Shown here: one piece after another, positions 43,454-51,247 of the stretch
How positions within the stretch are numbered: position 1 is the stretch's first letter
Layout: each line of letters opens with the position of its first letter
DNA from: AC-32 sp963717725
GTDB taxonomy: Bacteria; Actinomycetota; Thermoleophilia; Gaiellales; Gaiellaceae
Assembly (NCBI GenBank): GCA_963717725.1
Contig: CAVQWS010000004.1
Coordinates: 62,001-126,000, forward strand
Length of the DNA stretch: 64,000 bases
Direction: 5' to 3'
Position numbers and translations under genes: made by a program
The notes under the pieces: generated by a model
Told to the model about the DNA's origin: nothing
The model's input: the letters and a program-made list of their open reading frames with translations, nothing else
The model's database searches: none

Positions 43454-43825
43454 GTGGAGCTGATCCACACCTGCTACCGGATCACCGACCCCGAGCGTTC
43501 GGTCGCCTTCTACGAGGCGCTCGGCCTGGAGAAGCGGCGCGAGCTGCCGATCCGCGAGGAAGCGATGAACTACTTCCTCGGCGTCCCCGGCCAGGACTCG
43601 CCGGAACTCGAGCTGACCCACAACTTCGGCGTCGACTCCTACGAGCTGGGCACGGGCTACGGCCATGTCGCGCTGACGGTCGAGGACCTCGACGGCACGC
43701 TCGAGCGCCTGGCCGCGCAGGGCATCGAGCCCGAGCGCGAGCCGTACACCGTCCGCGAGGGCGGCTCGCGCCTCTGCTTCGTCCGAGATCCGGACGGCTA
43801 CCGCATCGAGCTGATCGAGCGCTAG
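43454..43825 (+). CDS. gloA: Lactoylglutathione lyase-like glyoxalase I
   Basis: 123 residues. The sequence closely follows bacterial GloA: IHTCYRITDPERSVAFYEALG (metal His), LELTHNFGVDSYELGTGYGHVAL (metal Glu and His) and FVRDPDGYRIELIE (metal Glu). It isomerises the thiol hemiacetal of methylglyoxal to the thioester; in an actinobacterium the thiol might not be glutathione. TAGGCT lies 6 nt before GTG 43454. Divergent from the CDGSH gene. Confidence 0.85.
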   Translation: MELIHTCYRITDPERSVAFYEALGLEKRRELPIREEAMNYFLGVPGQDSPELELTHNFGVDSYELGTGYGHVALTVEDLDGTLERLAAQGIEPEREPYTVREGGSRLCFVRDPDGYRIELIER

Positions 43826-43842
43826 CGCCGTAGGATCGGCGG

Positions 43843-44934
43843 ATGAATAAGACGCAGCGCGGCGGGATCGCGCTCGAGGGCGTGAGCAAGCGCTTCGGCA
43901 AGCACGAGGCCGTGCGCGACGTTTCGCTCTCGATCCGCGAAGGCGAGTTCTTCTCGCTGCTCGGCCCGAGCGGCTGCGGCAAGACGACGACGCTGCGGAT
44001 GGTCGCCGGCTTCGAGGTGCCCGACGCCGGCCGCATCTACCTGCAGGGCGAGGACGTGACCACGCTCTTCTCGAACCGCCGGCCGGTGAACATGGTCTTC
44101 CAGCAGTACGCGCTCTTCCCGCACATGTCGATCTACGACAACGTCGCGTTCGGCTTGAAGGTCAAGAAGGTGCCGCGCTCCGAGCACGCCGGACGCGTGA
44201 AGGAGATGCTGCGGATCGTCGAGCTCGAGGGTCTCGAGAAGCGCAAGCCCCGGCAGCTCTCGGGCGGCCAGCAGCAGCGGGTCGCCCTGGCGCGCGCACT
44301 CGTCAACTCACCCGCGGCCCTGCTGCTCGACGAGCCGCTCGGCGCGCTCGACGTGAAGCTGCGCAAGCAGATGCAGCTGCAGCTGAAGGCGATCCAGCAC
44401 GACGTCGGCACGACCTTCGTCTACGTCACGCACGACCAGGAAGAGGCGCTCGCGATGTCCGACCGGATCGCGGTCATGAACGGCGGCCAGGTCGAGCAGA
44501 TCGGCAGCCCGCGCGAGATCTACACGCGGCCATCGACCGCTTTCGTGGCGGACTTCATCGGCTCGCTGAACGTGCTCGAGCTGAAGGTCGACGAGCTGGT
44601 CGGCGCCTACGCGGTCACGCGGCTCGACGATGGCGAGCGGGTGGTCGTGACCGCCGGAGCCGGGGATGCAGCGTCGGCGACGCGGTACGCGTGGCGATGC
44701 GGCCGGAGCAGGTGCAGCTCTCGCCGGCCGGCCGCCGCCTCGCCCGACGGCGGCTCGTTCCTGCGCGGCCGGATCGCCGAGGTCGTCTTTCTCGGCATGT
44801 ACACGCAGTTCCACGTCGACACTCGGGCCGGGCGCGTGGTCTCCCACCGTATGGCCGACGAGCCGCTCGCCGAGCTCGAGGCAGGCACGGACGTCGTGCT
44901 CGAGTGGCAGCCTGAGGACGCCGCGCTGGTCTAG
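43843..44934 (+). CDS. potA: Spermidine/putrescine-type ABC transporter ATPase, with a scrambled TOBE segment
   Basis: 363 residues. Walker A GPSGCGKTTT (about 45-54), Q-loop VFQQYALFPHM, signature LSGGQQQRVALARAL, Walker B LLLDEPLGALD, H-loop THDQEEAL. The TOBE region shows a local frame change: from about 44665 to about 44740 the product reads ATRYAWRCGRSRC, whereas another frame gives the expected GDAVRVAMRPEQVQLSPAG. After that the normal frame returns (FLRGRIAEVVFLGMYTQFHV). Two compensating indels explain it. TAGGAT lies 6 nt before the ATG. It powers the PotB/PotC permease; unusually it faces the other three genes convergently. Confidence 0.88.
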   Translation: MNKTQRGGIALEGVSKRFGKHEAVRDVSLSIREGEFFSLLGPSGCGKTTTLRMVAGFEVPDAGRIYLQGEDVTTLFSNRRPVNMVFQQYALFPHMSIYDNVAFGLKVKKVPRSEHAGRVKEMLRIVELEGLEKRKPRQLSGGQQQRVALARALVNSPAALLLDEPLGALDVKLRKQMQLQLKAIQHDVGTTFVYVTHDQEEALAMSDRIAVMNGGQVEQIGSPREIYTRPSTAFVADFIGSLNVLELKVDELVGAYAVTRLDDGERVVVTAGAGDAASATRYAWRCGRSRCSSRRPAAASPDGGSFLRGRIAEVVFLGMYTQFHVDTRAGRVVSHRMADEPLAELEAGTDVVLEWQPEDAALV

Positions 44935-45734
44935 CCGAGCCTTCGCTCCACCACGCGGCGGCCCACCTCGGCGCTGATCACCACGATCAGTGAGATCGAG
45001 ATCACGACCACCGCAACCGCGATTACCTGCGGCAGCTGGTTCGGGAAGCGCAGCGCGGAGTAGAGGAAGATCGGGAACGTCGTGCGCGTGCCGACGACGA
45101 ACGAGGCGACCGCGTACTCGTCGAACGAGGTCGTGAAGGCGATCAGGTACGCAGAGACGACGGCCGGCAGGAGCAGCGGCAGCGTCACCGAGCGGAATGC
45201 GCGCAGCCGGCTGGCGCCGAGATCGTAGGCGGCCTCTTCGAGCGAAACGTCGATCTGCTGCAGCCGGGGCATCAGCACGAGGATCGTGTACGGCAGGCTG
45301 ATCACGATGTGGCCGATCACGACCGTCAGGATCGACCGCGGGATCCCGGCCGCGTGGAAGAAGAGCAGCAATGAGATGCCGAAGACCACGTACGGAATCA
45401 CGAGCGGGCTGAGCAGCAGGGCCGAGACCGGCGACTTGAGCCGGAAGCGGCGGCGCACGAGCGCGATCGAGGCAAGCACGCCGAGCAGCACGGCACCGAT
45501 GCTCGAGATCGCCGCCACCACGGCGCTCGTCTCGAGCGCGGAGCGCAGGTCGGCATTGACGAGGAACTCGTGGTACCAGTGCAGCGTGAACCCGCTCAGC
45601 GGGAACGCGGGCAACTGCGAGTCGTTGAACGAGAAGATCACCAGGATCGCGATCGGCGCGTAGAGGAAGATCACCACGAGCACGAAGAACGATCGCAACA
45701 CCCAGGCGCCGGTCCGCGAGAGCGCGACGTTCAT
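44931..45734 (-). CDS. potC: Spermidine/putrescine-type ABC permease (PotC-like)
   Basis: 267 residues, six membrane helices. The EAA loop EEAAYDLGASRLRAFRSVTLPLL (about residues 168-190) contacts the ATPase. The last helices carry TTSFDEYAVASFVVG, typical of PotC. ATG 45734 overlaps the potB stop (ATGA). Last gene of the potD-potB-potC unit; its end overlaps the end of potA by 4 nt. Confidence 0.9.
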   Translation of the reverse strand: MNVALSRTGAWVLRSFFVLVVIFLYAPIAILVIFSFNDSQLPAFPLSGFTLHWYHEFLVNADLRSALETSAVVAAISSIGAVLLGVLASIALVRRRFRLKSPVSALLLSPLVIPYVVFGISLLLFFHAAGIPRSILTVVIGHIVISLPYTILVLMPRLQQIDVSLEEAAYDLGASRLRAFRSVTLPLLLPAVVSAYLIAFTTSFDEYAVASFVVGTRTTFPIFLYSALRFPNQLPQVIAVAVVVISISLIVVISAEVGRRVVERRLG

Positions 45735-46627
45735 CCCGCGGTTACCTCCCTCGACTGCAGGAAGCGCGAGAAGACGATCGTCAACACGGCCACGACGCCG
45801 AGCAGGAAGAGCGCGAGCACCGAGCCGGTCTGCCAGTCTGGGAACCCAGTGCCGAACAGGTCGACGATCTGGTTGCCGTACATGTAACCAGAGGCGCCAC
45901 CGACCAGCGACGGGGTGACGAACTCGCCGAGTGTCGGGATGAAGACGAACAGGAAGGCAGCCATCACGCCCGGGAGCGAGAGCGGCAGGGTCACCCGGTG
46001 AAAGGTCTGCCAGCGGCTGGCGCCGAGGTCGGTCGCGGCCTCGAACAGCCGCCGGTCGAGGCTCTCGAGCGAGACGAAGATCGGCAGCGCGACGAACGGC
46101 AGCCAGATGTAGCCGAGCACCAGCATCACCGCGAAGCGGCTGTAGAGCAGCTGCGAGATCGGGTGGTCGGGCGAGCGCAGGCCGGTCGAAAAGAGGAACG
46201 AGTTGATCACGCCCTGGTTGCCGAGGATCACTTTCCACGCCAGCACGCGCAGGAGGTAGCTCGTCAGGAAGGGTGCGATCAGCAGCAGCAGCAGGACGTA
46301 TTTCCGCTTCGTCCCGGAGAGCGCGAGGTAGTAGGCGAGCGGGTAGGCCAGCGCGACGACGACGATCGAGACGATCAGCGACATCTTCACCGACTTCCAG
46401 AACAACTTCAGGTAGATCGGGCTGTGCAGGAAGTCGTGCCAGGCGGCGAGCGTGACGGAGTGCGGGCCGGGGTCGAGCGACAGCCGGCCCACGCTGTAGA
46501 GCCCGACGATTGCGATCGGGACCAAGAAGAAGACGGCCAGCCACGCGAGCGGCAGGCCGAGCAGGGACGGGGTGGTGAGGTCGAGGCGCAGGCGCCTTCG
46601 GCGCGCCTGCGCCCCTGGAACGCTCAG
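45731..46627 (-). CDS. potB: Spermidine/putrescine-type ABC permease (PotB-like), probable CTG start
   Basis: About 298 residues, six helices. The EAA loop FEAATDLGASRWQTFHRVTLPLSLPG and the PTLGEFVTPSLVGGASGYMYGNQIV segment are PotB-like. No ATG, GTG or TTG stands at a sensible N-terminus. The frame has CTG at 46627-46625, overlapping the potD TGA as CTGA, exactly like the GTGA/ATGA couplings elsewhere, giving (M)SVPGAQARRRRLRLDL before helix 1. A GC hairpin (46585-46613) lies within these first codons. Confidence 0.85.
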   Translation of the reverse strand: MSVPGAQARRRRLRLDLTTPSLLGLPLAWLAVFFLVPIAIVGLYSVGRLSLDPGPHSVTLAAWHDFLHSPIYLKLFWKSVKMSLIVSIVVVALAYPLAYYLALSGTKRKYVLLLLLIAPFLTSYLLRVLAWKVILGNQGVINSFLFSTGLRSPDHPISQLLYSRFAVMLVLGYIWLPFVALPIFVSLESLDRRLFEAATDLGASRWQTFHRVTLPLSLPGVMAAFLFVFIPTLGEFVTPSLVGGASGYMYGNQIVDLFGTGFPDWQTGSVLALFLLGVVAVLTIVFSRFLQSREVTAG

Positions 46628-47739
46628 GACGCCTTGACCTCTTCCCACTTGCGCGCGTAGACCGCGCGCCTGGGGATGTCGCGGTCGAGATGCGCGTTCG
46701 GCTCGGTGACGGCCTTCGGGTTGGTCAGCTGCAAGGCGCGCAGCAGGTCGCTGGACGTCGGCCTTGCCTTGATGTTCGCGTGGCCGTAGCCGTAGTTGTT
46801 CTCGAGCCACTTGGCGGATGGCGTCGAGCTCCACGCGTCCGCGTAGGCGTGCGCGAGCTTGCGCCGCGGCGTGCCCTTGCCGAGCATCAGCATCCCGACC
46901 CAGGCGACCGGCAGCTCCTTCGGACGCATGTAGACCACCTTCAGCTTCTTGGCCTTCATCTGCACCCAGTCATTGGGCCAGGCGTAGGCGATCCAGATGT
47001 CGCCTGAGGCGAAGGCGTTGTCCATGTCCGTCTCGGACGACCAGATCATCCGCGCCAGGTGCTTCTTCGAGATCAGGAACTGCTGCGCCTTGTTCAGCTG
47101 CGCGTCGGTCATGTGCCAGGGCTTCGGCATGTGGAGCAGCAGGCCCGCGATCACGAGCATCTCCAGGTCGTCGAACCACGCGATCCGGCCCTTGTAGCGC
47201 TCGTCGAAGAGCAGGCTCCACGACTTCGCTTTCGGGTGGACCTTGTCGCTGCGGTAGAGGATCGCGTCGAAGCCCCAGTCCTCGGGGATCCCGTACTGCT
47301 TGCCGTTAACCTGCCCGGCCTTGACCATGAACGGGTTCAGGTTCTTGAAGCTCGGGATCAGCTTCGGGTCCCACGGCTGGACCAGGCCGCTCTTGGCGAA
47401 GTACTTCACCCAGCCGACGTAGGGGCGGAAGAGGTCCGGCTTGAGACCGGCGTGCATCTTCGCGAGCGCGTCCGACTCGTTGGTCATGTAGGTGAACTGC
47501 GGCTTGTTCTTCGGATGCTTCTTCACGTAGGCGGCGAACATCGCCTGACCGCCATCGTTGCCGTACCCGGCCCAGTCGAGCACCTGCAGCCGTCCCGACT
47601 CCGCGGCGAGCTGTGCCTCCGCGGCCCGTGCAGCCGCAGCAGGTCCCGCCAGGAGCGTTGCGCCGCCCGCTGCGGCGGCGAGTTTCAGAAAGTCGTCGCG
47701 TCCGAGTCGTCGCTCGAACGGGTCCGTGCCGTCTGTCAT
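46624..47739 (-). CDS. potD: Spermidine/putrescine-type extracellular substrate-binding protein
   Basis: 371 residues. The N-terminus (MTDGTDPFERRLGRDDFLKL followed by AAAAGGATLLAG) is a Tat-type signal with RR at 10-11 and DFLKL. The mature protein has LQVLDWAGYGNDGGQAMFAA, QFTYMTNESDALAKMHAG, YGIPEDWGFDAILYRSD and IAWFDDLEML, the pattern of PotD-like proteins. The polyamine or other small ligand cannot be fixed. AAGGGA precedes the ATG. A 16-bp palindrome lies in the 59-nt gap to the divergent cupin gene. Confidence 0.85.
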   Translation of the reverse strand: MTDGTDPFERRLGRDDFLKLAAAAGGATLLAGPAAAARAAEAQLAAESGRLQVLDWAGYGNDGGQAMFAAYVKKHPKNKPQFTYMTNESDALAKMHAGLKPDLFRPYVGWVKYFAKSGLVQPWDPKLIPSFKNLNPFMVKAGQVNGKQYGIPEDWGFDAILYRSDKVHPKAKSWSLLFDERYKGRIAWFDDLEMLVIAGLLLHMPKPWHMTDAQLNKAQQFLISKKHLARMIWSSETDMDNAFASGDIWIAYAWPNDWVQMKAKKLKVVYMRPKELPVAWVGMLMLGKGTPRRKLAHAYADAWSSTPSAKWLENNYGYGHANIKARPTSSDLLRALQLTNPKAVTEPNAHLDRDIPRRAVYARKWEEVKAS

Positions 47740-47774
47740 CGTGCGTCCCTTCGCCGGCCCCCCGCGCGAAAGGT

Positions 47775-47790
47775 GATCCTACGTAGGATC
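47775..47790. promoter_or_regulatory. Perfect 16-bp palindrome, candidate operator
   Basis: GATCCTACGTAGGATC is fully self-complementary. It fills the centre of the 59-nt gap between the divergent potD-like and cupin genes, ending 8 nt before the cupin ATG. A dimeric repressor there could control both genes. No regulator gene is adjacent. Confidence 0.6.
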
Positions 47791-47798
47791 CGACGGAG

Positions 47799-48351
47799 AT
47801 GGCAACGGAAGCGCGATTCGAGCAGACGGACTCCGGCCTGAAGCCGGCCTCCGACGGCTGGTTCGTCGTCAACGTCGGCGAGACCGGCTGGGCCGTCCAC
47901 GACGCCTTCGGTTCCGGCTGCACCTTCGAGGGCGCGCGACGCGCAGTTCAAGCAGCTCGGGATCAACATCAGCGTCGTCGAGCCCGGCCAGCCGCTCTGC
48001 CTCTACCACGAGGAGAGCGCCCAGGAGGGCTTCCTCGTCCTCTCCGGCGAGTGCGTGCTGCTCGTGAACGAGCAGGAGCGGCCGCTCAAGGCCTGGGACT
48101 TCTTCCACTGCCCGCCGGGCGTAGAGCACGTGATCGTCGGCGCCGGCGACGGCCTCGCGATCGTGCTGGCGGTCGGCACGCGGCCCGAGGACGAGCACAT
48201 CAGCTACCCGAAGTCGGAGCTCGCCGAGCGCTACGGCGCGAGCGCGGTCGAGACCACGACCGACCCGCAGGAGGCGTACTCCCGCGCTGGTCACGACCGA
48301 CCCAGGCACGAGCGTCCTGCGTACTGGGACAAGCTGCCCTGGGCCGAGTAG
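47799..48351 (+). pseudogene. Cupin-domain protein, interrupted by one frameshift
   Basis: The N-terminal part MATEARFEQTDSGLKPASDG to CTFEG is in one frame. From about 47935-47945 the protein continues in the next frame: DAQFKQLGINISVVEPGQPL, CLYHEESAQEGFLVLSGECVLLV, DFFHCPPGVEHVIVGAGDGL, ending WDKLPWAE. Cupin motif 1 (H-E-E-S-x-Q-E-x-F-x-V-L-S-G) and motif 2 (PPGVEH) are intact. One missing or extra base in the GGCGCGCGACGCGC run explains it. About 183 residues if repaired. Divergent from potD across a palindrome. Confidence 0.75.
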
Positions 48352-48361
48352 CATCGGCGGC

Positions 48362-48436
48362 ATGACGACCTTCTCGGTGATGGTCCGTGTCCGAGCGGCG
48401 CGTGCGAACGGCGCGCCGGTCGTGGCGCGCTCCTAG
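48362..48436 (+). other. Possible leader ORF overlapping the erm-like start
   Basis: ATG 48362 opens a 24-codon frame ending TAG 48434-48436, overlapping the first 50 nt of the erm-like gene in another frame. TAGCAT lies 7 nt upstream of this ATG. Known erm genes often have leader peptides for macrolide-induced attenuation, but this one overlaps the gene, and I see no clear stem-loop switch. Confidence 0.25.
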
Positions 48437-49091
48437 TCAGCACTTCCTCCGGCGGCCGGTCGCGGCCGAGCTCGTCCGCGACGCGCGCCTCACGCGGGAC
48501 GACCTGGTCGTCGACCTCGGCGCCGGCACCGGCCGGCTGACCGCGGAGCTCGCGCGAGCGGCCCGGCGGGTCGTCGCCGTCGAGCTCGACGTCCGCCTGG
48601 CGTCTCGGCTGCACGGCCGCTGGGCGAACGTCGAGGTCGTCGAGGCCGACGCGCGCGAGGTCGAGCTCCCGCGCGAGCCGTTCCGCGTCGTCGCGAACCT
48701 GCCGTTTGCCGGCACGAACGAGATCCTGCGCCACCTGCTCGACGACCCGCGTGTGCCGCTCGTGCGGGCCGACCTGGTCGTCCAGTGGGGCGTCGCGGCC
48801 AAGCGCGCGCTGCCCTGGCCGAGCACGGTCAACGGGGTCGTGTGGGGCGCCTGGTACTCGACCCGTGTCGCCCGCCGGCTCCCGCGCAGCGCCTTCGCCC
48901 CACCGCCGAGCGTGGACGCGGCCGTGCTGGTCTTCGAGCGGCGTCCGGCTCCATTGGTGCCGATCGAGCTCGCGGCCGGCTACCGCCGCTTCGTCGCGCG
49001 CGGCTTCCGAGAGGGAAGACGGCTCGTGCGTGCGGAGCCGCGACAGCTCGACCCGTACGAGTGGGCGGCGCGCTATCTAGCCGGCGCGTGA
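48387..49091 (+). CDS. erm: Erm-like 23S rRNA adenine N6-methyltransferase
   Basis: 234 residues of the KsgA/Erm family. SQHFLRRPVAAELVRDA is the N-terminal part, VVDLGAGTGRLTAELA the SAM motif I, VEADAREVELP motif III-like, and VVANLPFAGTNEILRHLLDD motif IV (N-L-P-F), the Erm/KsgA catalytic loop. The C-terminal domain is short, as in Erm proteins, so Erm (A2058, macrolide resistance) is favoured over KsgA. GTG 48387 is used. A short ORF (48362-48436) overlaps its start, and its end overlaps the GGDEF gene by 15 nt. Confidence 0.8.
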   Translation: MSERRVRTARRSWRAPSQHFLRRPVAAELVRDARLTRDDLVVDLGAGTGRLTAELARAARRVVAVELDVRLASRLHGRWANVEVVEADAREVELPREPFRVVANLPFAGTNEILRHLLDDPRVPLVRADLVVQWGVAAKRALPWPSTVNGVVWGAWYSTRVARRLPRSAFAPPPSVDAAVLVFERRPAPLVPIELAAGYRRFVARGFREGRRLVRAEPRQLDPYEWAARYLAGA

Positions 49092-50027
49092 GCGCATCGC
49101 GAGGCGCTCGGCCTGCGAAGGCATCGCGACGACCTCGGCGGCGGTCAGCCGGCTGCGGATCACCTTCTGGGCGTAGAGCCGCTCGTCGGCCGCGCGGAAG
49201 AGCAGCAGCGCGCTCTCGCCGTCGCGGGGGCAGACGGCCCAGCCGAAGCTCATACTGATCCCTTCCTCCGCCAGCGCGGCCGTCAGCCGGCCGCAGAGCG
49301 CGCGGACGGTCTCGCTACCCGGCAGGCTCGTGATCACCGCGAACTCGTCGCCGCCGATGCGAGCGACCTGCTCTTCCGAGTCCCGGCCGCTCGCGAGTAC
49401 CTCGCCCGCAAGCCGGAGCACGTCGTTCCCGACGGCGTGGCCCTCGGAGTCGTTGATCTCCTTCATGTCGTCCATGTCCGCGAGGATCAGGCCGAACGGC
49501 CCGCCCCGCTCGAGCCGCGCCGTCAGCGCCGCGTCGAAGGCGCGTGTGTTCAGCAGGCCGGTCAGGTGGTCGCGCTCGCTCGCGATCCGGAGCCGGTCGG
49601 AGAGATCGCGGTGGTGGGTGGCAAACCAACCGACGAGCGCGCCCATCGAGGTGTAGGTGACTAGGCGCACGGTCGAGCCGGCCGTCAGCACCTGCGATGT
49701 CGCGATGTGAGGGTTGAGCACCATCCCGACCGTGTAGAGGCCGGTCGCGGCGATCCCTGCCGCTGCGCCCCAGACGGCGCCTTCGGCCAGCGCGACCATC
49801 GCCACAGGCACGTAGTAGAAGTGGCCGATGCCGAGGCCGGGCTTCTCGAGGATCAGGAAGGCCGCGAAGATCAGCGGGTAGAGCACGGCCGAGGACGCGA
49901 GCAGGAAGGCACGCTGGTGGCTGGCCGCAGCAGACACGCTCGGACAATGCCCCGGCGCGCTGCTCGGCGCCTCCCTCGAAGTGGTGATTCGCGCTTGTGG
50001 CAGTTCCGGCACGAAGGCGTCACCCAT
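49077..50027 (-). CDS. Membrane-bound GGDEF diguanylate cyclase
   Basis: 316 residues. About four to five membrane helices between residues 40 and 140 are followed by a GGDEF domain: ERDHLTGLLNTRAFDAALTA, ILADMDDMKEINDSEGHAVGN and ARIGGDEFAVITS with an intact GGDEF near 225-229. It should make c-di-GMP from two GTP. I see no classical RxxD I-site directly before the motif. The frame is open upstream; ATG 50027 is the reasonable start. A c-di-GMP-binding-type MshEN domain exists at 6508-7143, a possible effector. Confidence 0.88.
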   Translation of the reverse strand: MGDAFVPELPQARITTSREAPSSAPGHCPSVSAAASHQRAFLLASSAVLYPLIFAAFLILEKPGLGIGHFYYVPVAMVALAEGAVWGAAAGIAATGLYTVGMVLNPHIATSQVLTAGSTVRLVTYTSMGALVGWFATHHRDLSDRLRIASERDHLTGLLNTRAFDAALTARLERGGPFGLILADMDDMKEINDSEGHAVGNDVLRLAGEVLASGRDSEEQVARIGGDEFAVITSLPGSETVRALCGRLTAALAEEGISMSFGWAVCPRDGESALLLFRAADERLYAQKVIRSRLTAAEVVAMPSQAERLAMRSRAG

Positions 50028-50059
50028 CCGTGACAGGTGGGCAGCTACCGTCGGTTGCG

Positions 50060-50326
50060 ATGGCGAAAGCGGCGACACCCTGGGGCCCGGCGGAGCTCGT
50101 CGAGGAGCTGACGCTGGCCCAGCGCGCGGGCGAGAAGCGCTTCTCGTCGGTCGTGCAGCTGCTCGAGGCGCCCGGCGGCGAGCGGCTGGTGCGGTTCGCC
50201 TACACGACGGGCGGCTCGGCCCGGCGCGGGCCGGTGACGCTGCGCGGCCGCGACCTCGACCGGCTGCGTGCGGGCCTGGCCAAGCGGCCGGCACTCGCGG
50301 AGGCGCTGGGGCTCAAGCCGCCGTGA
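50060..50326 (+). CDS. Small protein of unknown function
   Basis: 88 residues: a helical N-terminus (WGPAELVEELTLAQRAGEKR), beta strands (VVQLLEAPGGERLVRFAYTT) and a helical end (DLDRLRAGLAKRPALAEALG). TACCGT lies 8 nt before the ATG. Its end overlaps purQ convergently by 14 nt. No family recognised, but composition looks like a real gene. Confidence 0.6.
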   Translation: MAKAATPWGPAELVEELTLAQRAGEKRFSSVVQLLEAPGGERLVRFAYTTGGSARRGPVTLRGRDLDRLRAGLAKRPALAEALGLKPP

Positions 50327-51011
50327 GCAGGCGCTCGCGCGCCGCGTCGACGAGTGAGCCGAGCACGAGTGCGCCGTCGCTCGAGCCGAGCAGCGGGTCG
50401 ACCGCGTGCTCGGGATGCGGCATCAGGCCGAAGACGTTCCCGCGCTCGTTCGTGACGCCGGCGATGGCGGCCACCGAGCCGTTCGGGTTCTGCTTGTAGC
50501 GCAGGACGACCTGCCCGTTCCGCTCGAGCTCGTGGAGCAACTCGTCGTCGGCGAAGTAGCAGCCCTCGCCGTGCTTGATCGGGATGGTCAGCGTCTGGCC
50601 GGCCTCGCCGCGGCTCGTGAAGGGCGTGTCGGCGCGCTCGAGCCGGAGCGTGACGTCGCTGCAGACGAACTCGAGCGAGGCGTTCGGTCGCAGCGCGCCG
50701 GGCAGCAGGCCGGCCTCGCAGAGCACCTGGAAACCGTTGCAGATCCCGAGCACGAGCCCGCCGTCGTCCGCGAACCGCCGCACGGTCTCCATCACCGGCG
50801 CGAAGCGGGCGATCGCCCCGCAGCGGAGGTAGTCGCCGTACGAGAACCCGCCCGGCAGGACGACGCCGCCGACGTCCGGGAGCTCCGGCTCGGCGTGCCA
50901 GACGAGCGTCGGCTCGGCGCCGAGTCGCTCGAGCGCGAGCGCGGCGTCCCGGTCGTCGTTCGAGCCGGGGAAGACCAAGACGGCGATGCGCGGCCTGGGC
51001 TCGGAGCTCAT
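50313..51011 (-). CDS. purQ: FGAM synthase, PurQ glutaminase subunit
   Basis: 232 residues. RIAVLVFPGSNDDRDAALAL starts it, GGVVLPGGFSYGDYLRCGAI precedes the nucleophile Cys in GLVLGICNGFQVLCEAGLLPG, and the catalytic His is in LMPHPEHAVDP. It supplies ammonia from glutamine to PurL. The start overlaps the purS stop (4 nt). Cotranscribed purB-purC-purS-purQ. Confidence 0.95.
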   Translation of the reverse strand: MSSEPRPRIAVLVFPGSNDDRDAALALERLGAEPTLVWHAEPELPDVGGVVLPGGFSYGDYLRCGAIARFAPVMETVRRFADDGGLVLGICNGFQVLCEAGLLPGALRPNASLEFVCSDVTLRLERADTPFTSRGEAGQTLTIPIKHGEGCYFADDELLHELERNGQVVLRYKQNPNGSVAAIAGVTNERGNVFGLMPHPEHAVDPLLGSSDGALVLGSLVDAARERLLTAA

Positions 51012-51247
51012 CGCTCCAGGGCGATCTCGTAGGACTCGATCAGCGGGTTCGCGAGCAGCTGCTCACAGGCCCGCTCGAGCTCGGCGCGGGCGGCGTCGGC
51101 GTCCGCGCCGTCGAGCTGGAGGTCGATCACGCGGCCTACGCGAGCCTCGTCGACGGCAAAGCCGAGCTGGCGCAGCGAGCTCTGCACGGCTTCGCCCTGC
51201 GGGTCGAGGATCCCGGGCTTCGGCCGAACGAGGATCGTCGCCTTCAT
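51008..51247 (-). CDS. purS: FGAM synthase, PurS subunit
   Basis: 79 residues, the family size. KATILVRPKPGILDPQGEAV and VGRVIDLQLDGADADAARAE are PurS hallmarks, ending NPLIESYEIALE. It bridges PurL and PurQ. The frame is open upstream, but ATG 51247 overlaps the purC stop (ATGA) and fits the family start. Confidence 0.93.
   Translation of the reverse strand: MKATILVRPKPGILDPQGEAVQSSLRQLGFAVDEARVGRVIDLQLDGADADAARAELERACEQLLANPLIESYEIALER

Noticed and set aside
46585..46613. Terminator between potD and potB
   Set aside because: The hairpin lies within the first codons of potB, has no T tract, and the genes overlap, so termination there is unlikely.
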